NCBI GenBank assembly: GCA_022447605.1
Contig: JAKVBG010000001.1
Coordinates: 393,919-457,918, forward strand
DNA length: 64,000 nucleotides
From: Mariniblastus sp.
GTDB lineage: Bacteria; Planctomycetota; Planctomycetia; Pirellulales; Pirellulaceae
Reading direction: 5' to 3'
Below the pieces are notes generated by a model. That model saw only the letters and a list, made by a program, of their open reading frames with translations, did no database searches and had not been told where the DNA came from. How positions within the stretch are numbered: the first letter of the stretch is position 1; each line of letters starts with the position of its first letter. A program made the translations under genes and the position numbers. This document shows positions 57,016-64,000 of the stretch, in pieces.

Positions 57016-57381
57016 ATGATGGAAGCAGAAGAGAAAGTCAGGAAAATCGATGGGCTGCTCAGCCATGTCTGGATGGTCCGTACCTTCCTGAAACACTCCG
57101 AAGAAGCCGAGGAAGATGAGGAACTCAACGAGGTCTTCCGTTCACTCTACGATTACATGCTCGCCCTGGGAGGACCATTGAACTCAGGGGACAACGAGAA
57201 GTACCTGAAAATGGCCCGGAAAAAACTGGGGAAACTGAAAAAGGCCACGGATTTTTTCCTGGAAATCCAACCGGAAATTTCCTCCCACACCAATTTTCAG
57301 ATGGCGGCTCAATCGCTGAAATTAGCGGTCGATCAAGTGGATGCGGTCCTGACAGGGGATGGCAACGGCTCATCTGGCTGA
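57016..57381 (+). CDS. Small helical hypothetical protein
   Basis: A protein of about 121 residues from the ATG at 57016 (MMEAEEKVRKIDG). It is rich in Lys and Glu with no cysteine-rich or membrane segments; SHVWMVRTFLKHSEEAEEDEELNEVFRSLYDYMLAL looks like two long helices. It has no recognised domain. Prediction of a real gene rests on its open frame and codon pattern, and its position 50 bases after the duplicated membrane protein on the same strand. The overlap with no other gene and the clean start support it. Confidence 0.65.
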   Translation: MMEAEEKVRKIDGLLSHVWMVRTFLKHSEEAEEDEELNEVFRSLYDYMLALGGPLNSGDNEKYLKMARKKLGKLKKATDFFLEIQPEISSHTNFQMAAQSLKLAVDQVDAVLTGDGNGSSG

Positions 57382-57398
57382 GCCAAATCGGGTGCCGT

Positions 57399-59495
57399 TC
57401 ACTCCGGCGAGTTCGAGGCCGGGATTTGATCGAGTATCTCTCCGGTGACAAGCAGCGAAAACGGTTGGCTGCGGACTTCCGATCCATCGATGGTGGCAAC
57501 CGCCTGGAGTTGGACCGGGCCCCGTCCCAGTTTCTTCGTGTCGATTTTGAATACGGCCCTTCCCCCCTCGCGATTGCCGAGCCTGCGGGTGTTGCAGTAG
57601 ATGGCGATTGACTCGGCAGCACCTGCTTCCACCGACACCTCGAGCAGTTGCCCCTCGCCAATTTCACGGCGTTCACATTGGAGCAAAGCGGAGTGCCCGT
57701 GATTATCAACTTCCAACTCAAAAACCTGGCTCGCGCGGCTGCGGATCGGCCCACGGCCGATCGCGACCAGCCGCAACTCGTGGTAGCCATCGCCAATCTC
57801 GGTCGTGTCCAGGACCATCCTTTCGAAATCAGTTGTCTGGCTCAACAACCGGCCATCCAGATAGGTCTGAACCGCTTCAACGGGGACAGGAGATTGTTCC
57901 GTTTCCACCTGGTAGTCCACCTCGCCGGCCAGCCGACCAGAAAAATCTGTGGACACGGTCATGCGCGGCGCCTTGGCAAAAGGCCGGCAAAGCGCGTCTC
58001 CCAGTATCAACAGCTGGAACGGCCCCTGCACCGATTGATAAAAAGCCTCTGCCAGGGAGCAGCCCCTGGCATAGTGAACATGGATTCTCGGATGGGGAAA
58101 CTTGGCTTGCAGCGCGTACGGCTCCACCACCGTTCCACTCGATCCGGCCGCTCCATATTTCAGGAAATGCGACGCATTGGTCTGCGCGTTTTTTCGACCA
58201 AACTTACCACCGAAACTGGTCAGATTTTCAACGATTGCCCCCGGGATGATCTGGCTCTGCGACGATTTCCAGTCTAATTTCCCCACGCCCAATGTCGCGC
58301 CAATGACGTTGTCTTTCTTCATCGGCATCACGGTTTCAATCACCTCGCCCTGGAACCCCAGCTTTGCCAGTTCATCGATCGCCCCTGCAAACGAGGCCAT
58401 CCGCGTGGTCGTCCTCACATTGGATGTTCGGGAAAAATAGAAGACACCCTGTGGATGGGTATGATCGGAGCGGGCGCTCCTTTCCAGGAACTCCACAGCC
58501 TGGCGTTCCGACATCCCCAGTCCCCGCGTAACGGACAACATGGTCGACAAGACATAGCGGTGGCCCTGTCCGGCCGAATTGGGAAACCCGTTTCGACCCC
58601 AGTAGAGACGGGAGTCGAAGCTGCGTGTAGGAAGGTACTCGAATTCCTGGTTCGGCATCCGTTTCAACAGGCCGGTAAACAGTCGATTATCGAGGAGGGA
58701 CTCAAACGCCGGGTCCGCGCGTGTATATCCCGCATAACACCAGCCATTACGGATGCATTTTGCAATCCACTCGGTCGTTTGAACCGGGTCTTTCTTCATG
58801 CCGTAACATCGGGCCAACCAGTATTGCACAGCCACCTGCCCCGGATTTTTTTTCTGCAGGGGCAACAACGTCTGGATCGCCTGGTCGTACTGGCCGGCAT
58901 TGTAATCTCGAATCGATCGATCAAATTCGATCTGATCATCTCCTACAAAAGGTGAGCGCAACAGGACATTCGTTGCACCACTCATATAGCCGTTGGCAGT
59001 TAATGAAATATAGGCCGGATCGTTCTTCATGACCTGAGAGAAAAAATAGGTGGTCGCCGTGATGGACGCCATCGGCTTGAAGAGATTGGCAGGCAACGGT
59101 GCCTGGCCGTTGGCCACCAACCATTCATTCATCTTCTTGACATGGGGACCAATCTTCACCACCGTTGGAAAGCCAGACGAGTAAACGATATAGTCAATCT
59201 GGCGGTTGACCCGGGACTGATTGATCCTCTGCAGGATGGGCGTCATGATCTTGACCTGGAATGTCTCGAGTGCCATGTCGACCGACTGCGGGACACCTGT
59301 CAGGTAGACCACGTTGCAGGGGGGAATTTTCCGCAAGCGGACATAATGGTTAGCCAACAACATCGAACTAGGATCATCGGCATTCACCACGAGCATCAGG
59401 TTTTCAGGCCCGCCACCGGCCCGCGCTTCCTGTCCTGGGGAAAACCAGCAGCAGGCGACGGTGATGGAAAACAGCAATGAAAGATGACGGCGCAT
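57399..59495 (-). CDS. TIGR03790 family protein with TPR-like segment
   Basis: A secreted protein of 698 residues of the TIGR03790 type known from planctomycetes and relatives. The signal peptide is LLFSITVACCWFSPGQEARA. The family core is seen in LMLVVNADDPSSMLLANHYVRLRKIP and in YGAAGSSGTVVEPYALQAKFPHPRIHVHYARGCSLAEAFYQS, which looks like the catalytic or ligand region. A TPR-like stretch (YDQAIQTLLPLQKKNPGQVAVQYWLARCYG) is inserted near 205-250. The C-terminal 150 residues are beta-rich. No function is known. It is transcribed toward the small protein at 57016 and is separated from the next envelope genes by a 251-base gap. Confidence 0.88.
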   Translation of the reverse strand: MRRHLSLLFSITVACCWFSPGQEARAGGGPENLMLVVNADDPSSMLLANHYVRLRKIPPCNVVYLTGVPQSVDMALETFQVKIMTPILQRINQSRVNRQIDYIVYSSGFPTVVKIGPHVKKMNEWLVANGQAPLPANLFKPMASITATTYFFSQVMKNDPAYISLTANGYMSGATNVLLRSPFVGDDQIEFDRSIRDYNAGQYDQAIQTLLPLQKKNPGQVAVQYWLARCYGMKKDPVQTTEWIAKCIRNGWCYAGYTRADPAFESLLDNRLFTGLLKRMPNQEFEYLPTRSFDSRLYWGRNGFPNSAGQGHRYVLSTMLSVTRGLGMSERQAVEFLERSARSDHTHPQGVFYFSRTSNVRTTTRMASFAGAIDELAKLGFQGEVIETVMPMKKDNVIGATLGVGKLDWKSSQSQIIPGAIVENLTSFGGKFGRKNAQTNASHFLKYGAAGSSGTVVEPYALQAKFPHPRIHVHYARGCSLAEAFYQSVQGPFQLLILGDALCRPFAKAPRMTVSTDFSGRLAGEVDYQVETEQSPVPVEAVQTYLDGRLLSQTTDFERMVLDTTEIGDGYHELRLVAIGRGPIRSRASQVFELEVDNHGHSALLQCERREIGEGQLLEVSVEAGAAESIAIYCNTRRLGNREGGRAVFKIDTKKLGRGPVQLQAVATIDGSEVRSQPFSLLVTGEILDQIPASNSPE

Positions 59496-59746
59496 AGGAA
59501 CCTGAGGTTAAGGAGTTTACACGGAAACATTATAGGCTGTTCCTGGCATATCCCAAATGCGCACGTCCTTCAGCTTCCCGCTTGCCCCGTCAGATTACGC
59601 GACGGTGAATCACCAGAAAACATGACTTTGACACGGGGCACCAAGGTCCGCCAGGGCCGTTCCAAAAACTGGCCAACCAGCGGGTTCAAGAAAAGCGGTT
59701 CCGCAGAACTCCCGGCAATACTTGATGGTTAGCGGCCTCTAGCCGT

Positions 59747-61582
59747 TTACCGAACGCGGCATTTGAACTGGATCACACCACCCGATGTTTTCTCAATCGG
59801 CTTGATGATCTCCCAGGCCAAGCGGAGGGAACCGGCTTCGTTGACTTCGGTTACCAACTTGGCATCGAGTGTGCACGAGGCAGATTCTGGAATGAATTCC
59901 AACCGGGGAGAAAGGTTGTCGATGATCGTGACATTGCCCATCCTCTGACTACCTACATTGTCAAAGCGGATCGTGAAATCAACTTCGTCTCCCGGTTTGG
60001 CACTGATGCGGGAGGCGAGCTTGCACAACCGCAAGACCGGTTGCTGCGTTTCGGATTCACTCCCGACGACTTCTTGCATGGTGGCAACATCATTGACAAT
60101 GACCGCCTGGGCATTCTTGACTGTCATCTGGGCTGCCACATCGATATCCCAGGCGAGTGCCGATTGCATGCCCAGGGTAAGACGTGCCGACTCTGTATTT
60201 TCGAATCGCCCAAACTTGACCAACTGCAGATTGCCGAAGGCCTTCATGGTTGCGTACGAACCGACCAGGTGAATCGTATTGTCCAAAACAACGCTACGGT
60301 TGTGATCCTTGAACGAATTGGCTCGGTAAGATGCCTTGTTACTTTGCAGCCGCAGTTGCTGCAGCGTACTGGAGGACATATCCTGCCCCCGGGTTTGATC
60401 GGTATGGTCTTTTCGTTGCACGGAAGCCAGCGAAACGGCAGTGTTAGCGTGGCCGAGGTTGTAGACCTTGCGCACCGCCGCAAAACGAGGCGAGTAAATA
60501 CAAACCCGGTTACTCGGCACCAGGATCGTTTCTCCCTGCAACGTATCAAAATGGCCGACCGTGTCTTCGATCCCCAGGCCCGTAACCTTCCAATTCTCAT
60601 CGACCTGGGCTTGTGGCAACCGATCGCAACCATCACAGATAAACTCGTCCGGGCGGTGCAGCCGTGTCTGAGGCATGCCGTTGGCACCGCCGGGCAGGGC
60701 AGGGGAGTTATCCTGAATCAGGTGACCCGGCTGACCACCAACCGGCCTGGTCCGCCACTCGTATACCGCTTTGGCCGATGTCGGCTGGCGATAGGAAACC
60801 AGGCTGGCAACAGCACCTTTCCCACCGGTGTCGGTGGTTTCGTTAACCTCCGCATCGTTCTCGCGGGCAGGTGTGGGGAGTTGTTCCTGATAAAACTGAA
60901 CAGGGGGACTGAAGAACTCGAAATTCCCATCATTGCTCGAGGGAATCGGGGCCCGCGTCCCCATTCTGACGATCGCCATGGGACGCCCCAAACGGGCCGC
61001 CACACCAAAGGGATCCTCCCGGAATCCAACGTCAAACGTCGACTGATGACTCTCCTGCTGGCGATAGGGCAGGGCGGTCATGGGATCCTCCAGGTAAATG
61101 ACCTTGGTGACCATCTTGCCCCGAGCCACTTGCAACAGATCGTTGTAGTGGATCGCGATCTCGACCGGGTGTTCGATGGCCAGGCCCTCGGGCGGGTAAA
61201 GCCTGTCCAACATTTCAATCGACGGGTAAACTTCCAGCCCCGGATGGCCCTTGATGTTGTTGATCTTGATCCGATAAACGGGACCTACCGTCAACCCACC
61301 CATCACGGAATCCGGCTGGGCCGGGGTGAAGGAACCTTCATTCCAGAACGCAACCGTCGCATTTTCAGGGACTTCGATCCGAACCGGTTGCACATATTGA
61401 CTCAATTCCGGGTCACGAAGCAACTGTAACCTGGCCATCGTTCCGGGTGAGACAGCGCCGTTAATCAACTCCTGGCGTGACGGGGCAAATTGGCCCTGCG
61501 CCAACGCGGGCTCGAGCAGGGAAGCCAACACCAGAACGAGTGTGGACAGCGACAGGATACGGAAATCATGCAACAGGTTCAT
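59747..61582 (-). CDS. Secreted DUF11-domain protein
   Basis: A protein of about 611 residues; start at 61582 (MNLLHDFRILSLSTL) with a signal peptide ending at ALAQG. A domain at about 75-190 (VYRIKINNIKGHPGLEVYPS and VTKVIYLEDPMT) is shared with the lipoprotein encoded just upstream. The C-terminal region has a DUF11-type repeat (KPGDEVDFTIRFDNVGSQRMGNVTIIDNLSP), which is frequent in large outer-envelope proteins. The gene is 136 bases after the lipoprotein gene on the same strand. It may be a cell-envelope structural protein. Confidence 0.85.
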   Translation of the reverse strand: MNLLHDFRILSLSTLVLVLASLLEPALAQGQFAPSRQELINGAVSPGTMARLQLLRDPELSQYVQPVRIEVPENATVAFWNEGSFTPAQPDSVMGGLTVGPVYRIKINNIKGHPGLEVYPSIEMLDRLYPPEGLAIEHPVEIAIHYNDLLQVARGKMVTKVIYLEDPMTALPYRQQESHQSTFDVGFREDPFGVAARLGRPMAIVRMGTRAPIPSSNDGNFEFFSPPVQFYQEQLPTPARENDAEVNETTDTGGKGAVASLVSYRQPTSAKAVYEWRTRPVGGQPGHLIQDNSPALPGGANGMPQTRLHRPDEFICDGCDRLPQAQVDENWKVTGLGIEDTVGHFDTLQGETILVPSNRVCIYSPRFAAVRKVYNLGHANTAVSLASVQRKDHTDQTRGQDMSSSTLQQLRLQSNKASYRANSFKDHNRSVVLDNTIHLVGSYATMKAFGNLQLVKFGRFENTESARLTLGMQSALAWDIDVAAQMTVKNAQAVIVNDVATMQEVVGSESETQQPVLRLCKLASRISAKPGDEVDFTIRFDNVGSQRMGNVTIIDNLSPRLEFIPESASCTLDAKLVTEVNEAGSLRLAWEIIKPIEKTSGGVIQFKCRVR

Positions 61583-61718
61583 GTCAACAGTTCCGAACAT
61601 GAGCAACGGATTTGAAATAACAGGACAGCCCAAGCTGCCAGGCCCAAGTAACCGACTTATAACGCAAGCCGTCCCGGACGGGTGTCCGAGACGGGCTCAC
61701 GATAAAGTCAGTGGAACA

Positions 61719-62828
61719 CTATCGTCGGCGATGCAACAAACCTTGCGGCGGACAGTAGGGAATCTGTCCGTGCACCATGTCCGCCGGTGGCTGACCATTG
61801 GCAAAGCCCGGACGAATGGTTTGCTCTCTGATCATCACCCGGTTAACCGGCTGAGGATAGGACAAACCTGGATTCTGCTTGACATGCACGTCGACCGAAG
61901 GCGTCGGATTGGGAATCTGCATAGCCGTGTGGTTGTACAGGTCATAACGCTGAAGCCCAGCTGGTCCTCCCATCGGAATATGCGGGGGACCGGGCAATCC
62001 AATTTGCGTTGCTGTCCAGGGCATTCCATAGGAAGGGCCACTGACACCGGAAATGTAACCATCGGTCTGAACGCCAGGCGCTCCGTTCATGGTACCTGCC
62101 ACGGCGGCAGCATCGGTACCGGGAACTTCGAGGTCCTTGTTGCCGATTCGCAAGATAGCCAGGATGGCTCCCCGCCGATCAGCTTCCGTGATCGGGTCAA
62201 CGCCTGGATCCAAGCGAGTGCTTACCAGCGTATCAACACCAGCCAGTGCCAATTCCTGGTACTCGGGATCTGGGACGTAGATGACCTTGGTGACAAAGTT
62301 ACCAGCATTGACCTGGTCAAAATCTTCCTGGGTCATCTGGATGGGTACCGCGGAATGGGCCAGGTACGCTGCCGTCCGGGTCGATACGGTCCCGATTTCC
62401 AGAGTCGGGTACAACTCCAGGCCTTCCTGGCCTTCGATGTTGGTCAACTTCAGACGGTAAATGCATCCTTGTCCGAAATTCTGACGACCCGGAACTACTA
62501 AGGGAGTTGAATCATACTGTCCAACTCCGTTGACATCCCAGTGGATGTTCATCATGGCCGGCTTGTCGAACAAAATCTGTACTTTTTGCTGGGCAACAGA
62601 TCCCATGGGACCATGGGCCACATTGGCATTACCATTAGCAGCATAGGATGAAGCGGACAGAACCCCAGGTCCAGGTCCACCGACTCCCGGGCCGGGTTCC
62701 ATCAGCATTTGTGCTGGTGGCAAATTATGACTCACTGGTATGCCCGTTCTTACAACCGGAACTTGACATCCGGTTACCATGACGGCCAATGCCAGCATCA
62801 TCAATCCTGTCGAGATACGCGAGTGCAT
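61719..62828 (-). CDS. Lipoprotein sharing a domain with the DUF11 protein
   Basis: A lipoprotein of about 369 residues; start at 62828 (MHSRISTGLMMLALAVMVTGC), with GGGGGG at about 7 bases upstream. The lipobox cysteine is at residue 21. The middle part (IYRLKLTNIEGQEGLELYPTLEI and VTKVIYVPDPEYQEL) matches the domain in the neighbouring DUF11 protein. The C-terminus is rich in Pro and Gly (GLPGPPHIPMGGPAG). A function in cell-surface assembly is inferred from anchoring and pairing only. The upstream gap to the TIR-like gene is about 260 bases. Confidence 0.82.
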   Translation of the reverse strand: MHSRISTGLMMLALAVMVTGCQVPVVRTGIPVSHNLPPAQMLMEPGPGVGGPGPGVLSASSYAANGNANVAHGPMGSVAQQKVQILFDKPAMMNIHWDVNGVGQYDSTPLVVPGRQNFGQGCIYRLKLTNIEGQEGLELYPTLEIGTVSTRTAAYLAHSAVPIQMTQEDFDQVNAGNFVTKVIYVPDPEYQELALAGVDTLVSTRLDPGVDPITEADRRGAILAILRIGNKDLEVPGTDAAAVAGTMNGAPGVQTDGYISGVSGPSYGMPWTATQIGLPGPPHIPMGGPAGLQRYDLYNHTAMQIPNPTPSVDVHVKQNPGLSYPQPVNRVMIREQTIRPGFANGQPPADMVHGQIPYCPPQGLLHRRR

Positions 62829-63091
62829 CAGATTCCCCCCTAAGTTTGTACGCCGGACGATGCTGATGTTCACATCCGACCCTCTCTCGTGGCGAGAGAA
62901 GAATTTTGTGTTTCCAAATGTCTGACGATGGGACTCTTCGATTCAGCTTCGTAAAAAACTGACATAGACCCGTTCTAGCGTCACTCCTAAAATAAGCCAT
63001 GTTGAAGACTTACAAGGTTCCTGGCATCCGGGTTGCAACGGCCTGGCTGCTGCATTTACAACAAAACCGGCATTTGCGGGATCACCTGGAA

Positions 63092-64000
63092 TCAGCAATT
63101 TTCTCCCTGGGTCAACACAGTTTGCCGCCTGTTGGTAACCGACGGTCGATCTGCTGTTGGCATAGGTAGTAACGCTGCTCTTTGTTTTCGGCGCGTCATA
63201 ATGAATATCTTTGGAAAAATCCGCACATCCGTTTCAATGAAGTTGGAATTGCCATTTGCCATCTTCTTGCTAGCGGCCGGCTGCCTGCTCTGGTTCCATT
63301 TATAGATCGCAAAACCTGCCAGCAGGGTAACCAAAATAGCAACAGCCATCAATAGTCCAGTCCGGTTTTGGACAATTTTGTCCCCCATGATTTTATCCCC
63401 TTCGACCTTGTCTCCAGCGACTACATCGCCTTGGACATGCCCTTCTACATGCGAGCCTTTTATTGTTGTTGTGGTTGTTACAACATCTCCTACATGTACA
63501 TTTCCGCCAGCAGAAATGGTACTGCCTATGACTGTATTCTTGTTCGTATATGTGGTAGAAGGAGATGTCTGAGGCTCGGAAATGGGTTCGGTCTTCGGCT
63601 CCCGAATCTCAACACCTGCCTGTTCAAGATCCCGAAGTAATAATTTCAGGCTGGATTCAAAATATTGAGGGTCGGAAAAATCCCGATAGTTGAGGCCGGG
63701 CAAAAAGCTGAGTTCGGGACATCGGGTTTCCAAAAAGTCACACACCTCCTCCCAGTTGGCCCCAACCAGAACCGGTATCATCTTTGGCCGTTTCTGACTT
63801 TTATGAGCTGTAAGTAATTCCTGCCGCACCCAATCTTCTGGGTCCAACAACCTACGTTTCTCTTCTACATCAGTAACCGTATGCCAGGTCGACCCAATGA
63901 CCACAAGAACAACCTTTACTTCAACAATACTTTTCAAGAGAACATTGGCAAATTCTGCTCCACCCGAAATGGAGTCCAGATCATAAAACAGGCTTCCTTC
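63092..64000 (-). CDS. TIR-like protein with Gly-Asp repeat stalk and C-terminal membrane helix (partial)
   Basis: The 5' end of this gene lies beyond the right edge; the frame remains open to base 64000, with 302 residues visible. The first part fits the C-terminal half of a TIR-type domain: SISGGAEF, VVLVVIGSTWHTV and LDPEDWVRQELLTA, where the Glu of WVRQEL is at the position of the catalytic glutamate in NAD-cleaving TIRs. MIPVLVGANWEEV follows. About residues 145-210 hold repeats of the xxGDx type (VQGDVVAGDKVEGDKIMGDK), then a single transmembrane helix LLMAVAILVTLLAGFAIYKW and a basic tail. TIR-type proteins often act in bacterial immunity or signalling. Base composition is lower in GC than in the rest of the window. 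Confidence 0.75.
   Translation of the reverse strand, partial: EGSLFYDLDSISGGAEFANVLLKSIVEVKVVLVVIGSTWHTVTDVEEKRRLLDPEDWVRQELLTAHKSQKRPKMIPVLVGANWEEVCDFLETRCPELSFLPGLNYRDFSDPQYFESSLKLLLRDLEQAGVEIREPKTEPISEPQTSPSTTYTNKNTVIGSTISAGGNVHVGDVVTTTTTIKGSHVEGHVQGDVVAGDKVEGDKIMGDKIVQNRTGLLMAVAILVTLLAGFAIYKWNQSRQPAASKKMANGNSNFIETDVRIFPKIFIMTRRKQRAALLPMPTADRPSVTNRRQTVLTQGENC

Overview
The window reads as chromosomal DNA of a planctomycete, probably from the Pirellulales/Planctomycetales. The main evidence is two gene pairs encoding a cytochrome-like PSCyt1-DUF1549-DUF1553 protein and a twin-arginine DUF1501 protein, which are characteristic of that phylum. Supporting evidence is a TIGR03790 protein, many small lipoproteins, scattered housekeeping genes and a TatC with a large extra loop. 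DNA is moderately GC-rich, genes are densely packed on both strands, and I see no rRNA, tRNA, CRISPR array or intact mobile element.

Layout: 1-677 is the tail of an NtrC-type sigma-54 activator. 831-5704 (+) is a PSCyt1/DUF1501/phosphotransferase operon, converging on lexA (-). 6454-10403 (-) is a probable homogentisate/acetoacetate unit: acyl-CoA synthetase, flavin reductase and homogentisate dioxygenase. 10579-13721 (+) holds an SDR, two overlapping CrcB/Fluc fluoride-channel genes, a two-domain PTPS protein and a MazG-like protein. 13780-19962 (-) holds the second DUF1501/PSCyt1 pair, coaD and a class V aminotransferase. 20306-25551 carries a small membrane protein, hemD, rpsT, a pseudouridine synthase, a lipoprotein and gpmI. 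25712-33073 (+) holds pgi, an MBL-fold hydrolase, a secreted protein, a Rieske/MazG pair, a large membrane protein and an ABC ATPase. 33172-38201 (-) is a housekeeping run of P-II, ftsY, nusB, ribH, rho and coaE. A 1.24 kb gene-free stretch with inverted repeats follows. 39445-48684 includes a coiled-coil membrane protein, tatC, manA, two small genes, an aminotransferase, purF, trmB and a 33-residue basic protein missing from the ORF track. 48824-57381 has trpD, a nucleoside hydrolase, an HtrA-like protease, a DksA-like protein, a sugar isomerase-like protein, queF, queE and a duplicated membrane protein. 57399-64000 (-) has a TIGR03790 protein, two adjacent envelope proteins sharing a domain, and, cut by the window edge, a TIR-like protein with a Gly-Asp repeat stalk and a C-terminal membrane segment.

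Functional links: the Tat-signal DUF1501 proteins would be clients of the TatC encoded here. HMG-CoA-independent acetoacetate use is suggested because homogentisate breakdown ends in acetoacetate and an acetoacetyl-CoA-synthetase-like gene lies in the same unit. queF and queE are divergent neighbours in preQ1 synthesis. coaD and coaE, the last two steps of CoA synthesis, are both present but 19 kb apart. The best candidates for something little described are the TIR/stalk/membrane-anchor protein at the right edge, the asymmetric fluoride-channel pair, the shared-domain envelope pair, the duplicated EamA-like protein, the tiny basic protein, and the 1.24 kb gene-free region. All calls come from reading the sequence and the supplied ORF track; no database search was run.
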